Source: Arcobacter sp. (GTDB lineage: Bacteria > Acidobacteriota > Terriglobia > Bryobacterales > Bryobacteraceae). From it: 64,000 nt of DNA. A program made the translations under genes and the position numbers. Under the pieces are notes generated by a model. That model had not been told where the DNA came from. It searched no databases and was given only the letters and a program-made list of their open reading frames with translations. This document shows positions 61,390 to 64,000 of this stretch, in pieces; within the stretch, counting starts at the first letter, position 1, and each line of letters opens with the position of its first letter. The stretch spans positions 67,601 to 131,600 of the forward strand of contig DYJN01000002.1 of assembly GCA_020723085.1 (NCBI GenBank). Reading direction: 5' to 3'.

Positions 61390-62484
61390 GTGAAAATCCT
61401 GATCGATGCGACACCGCTGCTGCTGCGCAGTGCGGGCGTCAAGACCGCCCTGTATCACTGGATCCGCGCGCTCGGGCGGGAAGCGCGCGGCGATGAGATT
61501 CTGCTGTACCCCCCGCTGACGAAACCAGGCGAATTGGTTCACGACTCCAGCGTTGCAGGCCGCCTCGCCACCTGGACGGGGCTGCTGATGGCTGTAGCCA
61601 ACCAGCGCGCCGGCGTCCCGTTCCCGGACTGGTGCGCGCGGGGAGCGGACCTGTTCCACTGCACGAATCAAGTGCGCACGCCGCCGCGCCGGATTCCCTT
61701 CACGGCCACGGTTCACGACTTCACATGCTGGAAGATGCCCGAGATGCACTCGGAGGCCAACGTGCGCGCCGACCGCGAATTTGCTGAGCGCGTGCTGAAA
61801 CGCGCCGCCGGCATCATGGCCGTGAGCGAAGCCACACGGCACGATGCCATCGAGGTTCTGGGCATCGCCCCTGAGCGCGTCCGCACCATTTACAACGGCG
61901 TCTCGAGCGCGTACTTCGACGCCCCCATGCCGCCGCCTCCGCCCAAGCCGTATGCGCTTTTTCTCGGCACCATCGAGCCGCGCAAGAACGTGGACCGGCT
62001 GCTGGATGCCTGGGAGTCGCTGCCCGCGGGCGTACGGGATGCTTTTGACCTGTTGCTGGCGGGCGGGGCCGGCTGGCGCTGCGAGGCCACTGTGCGGCGT
62101 CTCCGCGCTGCGCGCGCGGGTGTCCGCTGGCTGGGCTACTTCCCGGAAGCTCTGCTGCCGGAACTTGTCCGGGGCGCCGAGGTGCTCGTGTATCCGTCGC
62201 TCTACGAGGGGTTCGGACTGCCTGTGGCCGAAGCCATGGCATGCGGTACGGCGTGCATCACATCCAACGCAAGCTCCCTGCCCGAGATTGCCGGAGACGC
62301 CGCCCTGCTCGTGAATCCGCAATCGGTCGAGGAGATCCGGGAAGCTCTGCTGCGCCTGCTCGAGCATCCGGAAGAACGGGCGCGGCTCGGCGCCGCAGGA
62401 CACGCGCGCGCCGAACGGATGTTCCGCTGGGAGCGCGCCGCGCGCCAGTCCCTGGAGTTTTTCCACGAAGTCACCGGGCGCTAG
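61390..62484 (+). CDS. Family 4 glycosyltransferase (GT-B fold)
   Basis: A 364-residue cytoplasmic glycosyltransferase. It opens with VKILIDATPLLLRSAGVKTA and has DLFHCTNQ, TATVHDFTCWKMPE, IMAVSEATRHDAIE, the linker LFLGTIEPRKNVDRLLDAW and the donor-binding EGFGLPVAEAMACGTACITS with the GT4 E-x7-E motif. The donor and acceptor sugars are unknown. The start is GTG at 61390. Its last 14 bases overlap the 3' end of the convergent unknown gene. Confidence 0.93.
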   Translation: MKILIDATPLLLRSAGVKTALYHWIRALGREARGDEILLYPPLTKPGELVHDSSVAGRLATWTGLLMAVANQRAGVPFPDWCARGADLFHCTNQVRTPPRRIPFTATVHDFTCWKMPEMHSEANVRADREFAERVLKRAAGIMAVSEATRHDAIEVLGIAPERVRTIYNGVSSAYFDAPMPPPPPKPYALFLGTIEPRKNVDRLLDAWESLPAGVRDAFDLLLAGGAGWRCEATVRRLRAARAGVRWLGYFPEALLPELVRGAEVLVYPSLYEGFGLPVAEAMACGTACITSNASSLPEIAGDAALLVNPQSVEEIREALLRLLEHPEERARLGAAGHARAERMFRWERAARQSLEFFHEVTGR

Positions 62485-63268
62485 CCGCCGGCACGATGCG
62501 GAAATCCCACACCAGAATCTCGCCGGCGTCCACGGCTTCGCCCTCCGAGTACTGCACCAGCGCGTATTCCCCAGGCGGCAGAGGCTTTGTGGGCCAGATC
62601 TTGAACAGGTTGTCCTGGAGCTGTTGCCGGAAGATGTCCACGGTGTCGAACTCGAAAAACGACATCTTCGTCACCGGCTCCGCCTGCAGGATGCCCACCA
62701 CGCGCCCCTCGCCCTTCTGCTTCGGCTTGACGCGCGCGAGCACGAACCTTTGAGTCCAGTCGGCCCGGAAGTAGAGTTCGGGACGATCTCCGGCGAGCGC
62801 CGCCGCCGCATGCTGACCTGGAAGTTCCAGGGACGCCTTGCCGGGCACAACCGGCACGGGCACCAAAATTTTCAGCGCCGTGCGCTTCCTGCTCGCCACA
62901 GACTTCAGCGTGGCGCGCCTGATCTCTTTCACTTCGCCGCCTTCGAAGTAATACAGGCCGGGATCCACGGGGATGCGCGCGATCTGCCGCGCGATCCCCC
63001 GTTCGAACGCCTCCTCGGCGTCGGCGATTTCCGCCTGCTTCTTCTCCTCTTCCTCCCGCGCCTTCCGCTCAGCCTCGGTGCGCTTCAGATCCACGAGATC
63101 CAGCGGGATCTCCTCCCAATCGCTGCGCTCCGTGGAGTAATAGCGCACGCGGTCCTCCACTACCTGATACTCGCGCACCATGTGCCAGCCGCCCTCCTTC
63201 AGGTACAGGCGGAACTGCTGCGCCCAGAGACAGGCGGCGGACAGCATCAGTGCGGCCAGGATGCGCAT
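62471..63268 (-). CDS. Unknown secreted protein with a charged helical segment
   Basis: A 265-residue protein that I do not recognise. It has a signal peptide (MRILAALMLSAACLWAQ), a short N-terminal beta region that looks like an SH3-type or GYF-like start (LYLKEGGWHMVREYQVVEDR), a charged helix (EAERKAREEEEKKQAEIADA), and a beta-rich C-terminal part with LYYFEGGEVKEIRRATLKSV and PPGEYALVQYSEGEAVDAGE. Similar proteins are common as uncharacterised secreted proteins in this type of genome, in my recollection. It converges on the GT4 gene with a 14-bp overlap and is divergent from the aldo/keto reductase (25 bp between starts). Confidence 0.75.
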   Translation of the reverse strand: MRILAALMLSAACLWAQQFRLYLKEGGWHMVREYQVVEDRVRYYSTERSDWEEIPLDLVDLKRTEAERKAREEEEKKQAEIADAEEAFERGIARQIARIPVDPGLYYFEGGEVKEIRRATLKSVASRKRTALKILVPVPVVPGKASLELPGQHAAAALAGDRPELYFRADWTQRFVLARVKPKQKGEGRVVGILQAEPVTKMSFFEFDTVDIFRQQLQDNLFKIWPTKPLPPGEYALVQYSEGEAVDAGEILVWDFRIVPAASAR

Positions 63269-63281
63269 GACGTCCCTCCAC

Positions 63282-63287
63282 TATTAT
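63282..63287 (+). promoter_or_regulatory. -10-like TATTAT before the aldo/keto reductase gene
   Basis: TATTAT ends 6 bases before the GTG at 63294. An ATG at 63287 is followed by a stop after two codons, so GTG is the only sensible start. Confidence 0.5.
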
Positions 63288-63293
63288 GGTTTC

Positions 63294-64000
63294 GTGATCC
63301 ACAGACGTACGCTCGGCAGGACAGGTTTTCAAGTTTCCGAGATCGGCTTCGGCGCCTGGGGCATCGGAGGCAATCAATGGCGCGGGCATTCGGAAGACGA
63401 GGCGCGGGCAGCGCTGCGCCGTGCCCTGGAGCTGGGCCTGAATTTCATTGACACGGCGCTTGCCTACAACGAAGGCCATAGCGAGCGGATCATCGGCGAG
63501 ACGCTGCGCGAGACCGGCGCTCAAGCCCGTGTCGCCACCAAGGTGCCTCCGAAGAACCGCACCTGGCCGGCGCAGCCGGGGATCGGCATAGAAGAGGTGT
63601 TTCCTTATGACTATGTGATCCGCTGCACCGAGACCTCCCTGCGCAACCTCGGCGTGGAGACGCTGGACTTGCAGCAGTTCCACGTCTGGAACCCCGAATG
63701 GCTCGATCGCGGCGACTGGCGCCGCGCCATCGAAGACACAAAGAGGGCGGGCAAGGTCCGTTTCTGGGGTATCTCGATCAACGACCATCAGCCGGACTCC
63801 GCACTCGGCGCCATCCGCACGGGCCTCATCGACACGGTGCAGGTCATTTACAACATCTTCGATCAGAGCCCCGAACGGAACCTGTTCCCGCTCTGCCGGG
63901 AACGCAACATCGGCGTGCTGGCCCGCTGTCCGCTGGATGAAGGCGCGCTCACCGGCGCCATCACGCCGGAAACCGAGTTCGATCCCGGCGAGTTCCGCGC
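63294..64000 (+). CDS. Aldo/keto reductase, 3' end outside the window
   Basis: The visible 235 residues form most of an (alpha/beta)8 aldo/keto reductase that reduces carbonyls with NADPH. Motifs: RRTLGRTGFQVSEIGFGAWG, FIDTALAYNEGHSERIIGE with catalytic Asp and Tyr, VATKVPP with the catalytic Lys, and DLQQFHVWNPEW with the active-site His. KAGKVRFWGIS-like KRAGKVRFWGIS is the conserved strand. The cofactor-binding C-terminus is missing because the window ends. The start is GTG. The substrate is unknown. Confidence 0.92.
   Translation, partial: MIHRRTLGRTGFQVSEIGFGAWGIGGNQWRGHSEDEARAALRRALELGLNFIDTALAYNEGHSERIIGETLRETGAQARVATKVPPKNRTWPAQPGIGIEEVFPYDYVIRCTETSLRNLGVETLDLQQFHVWNPEWLDRGDWRRAIEDTKRAGKVRFWGISINDHQPDSALGAIRTGLIDTVQVIYNIFDQSPERNLFPLCRERNIGVLARCPLDEGALTGAITPETEFDPGEFR

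Overview
The window is a high-GC, gene-dense bacterial chromosome segment. It most resembles Acidobacteriota of the Solibacter/Bryobacter group. That placement is an inference from gene content: a winged-helix/TolB-propeller membrane regulator, a 1167-residue Oar-type TonB-dependent receptor with an N-terminal carboxypeptidase-regulatory domain, many secreted glycoside hydrolases and peptidases, and frequent GTG/TTG starts. I see no rRNA or tRNA genes, CRISPR arrays, insertion sequences or phage genes. Both ends cut through genes: a GH127 enzyme on the left and an aldo/keto reductase on the right.

Layout. 1-7.1 kb (minus strand): a truncated GH127 beta-L-arabinofuranosidase-type enzyme, a Wzx-like flippase, a structured 587-bp non-coding gap, and a 1332-residue protein joining a prolyl oligopeptidase to a clan-A glycoside hydrolase. 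7.2-18.5 kb (plus): galT, garD (galactarate dehydratase), a small membrane protein, a GntP-type permease, an M2 dipeptidase lipoprotein, a NIPSNAP protein coupled to an Asp-box sialidase, a GH97 enzyme and pdxA. 18.5-22.9 kb: an HGSNAT-like membrane acyltransferase and two metallopeptidases (M1, M28). 23-29 kb: a housekeeping block clpX-lon-engB-rho ending in a terminator. 29-37.4 kb: an alpha/beta hydrolase, aat, an exported Gfo/Idh/MocA oxidoreductase, a TIGR02206-type membrane protein, a second sialidase-type protein and a large GH2 enzyme. 37.4-43.6 kb: a Wzm/Wzt-type polysaccharide ABC exporter (minus), divergent from a GldA/GldF/GldG/DUF4340 cluster. 43.7-49.2 kb: pncB and a nicotinamidase-like hydrolase, rsfS, an unknown secreted coiled-coil protein, hpt and a secreted FAD oxidoreductase. 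49.2-57.7 kb: a membrane-bound winged-helix/TolB regulator divergent from a GH106-type enzyme plus TonB-dependent receptor operon. 57.7-64 kb: asnB, a GT39-type membrane glycosyltransferase, a GT4 glycosyltransferase, an unknown secreted protein and the partial aldo/keto reductase.

The main themes are capture and breakdown of complex glycans (GH127, GH97, GH106, GH2, the clan-A GH fusion, sialidase-type propellers, galactose and galactarate catabolism), peptide scavenging (S9A, M2, M1, M28), and building or exporting surface polysaccharide (flippase, Wzm/Wzt, GT39, GT4, asnB). The best candidate for an undescribed system is the 49.2-57.7 kb regulator/GH106/receptor locus. There, 7-bp direct repeats at an 11-bp period lie exactly between the predicted -35 and -10 of the regulator gene. 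Two further observations stand out: the peptidase-glycosidase fusion, and a recurrent -10-like hexamer only 6-10 nt upstream of many start codons, which suggests leaderless or very short-leader transcription.
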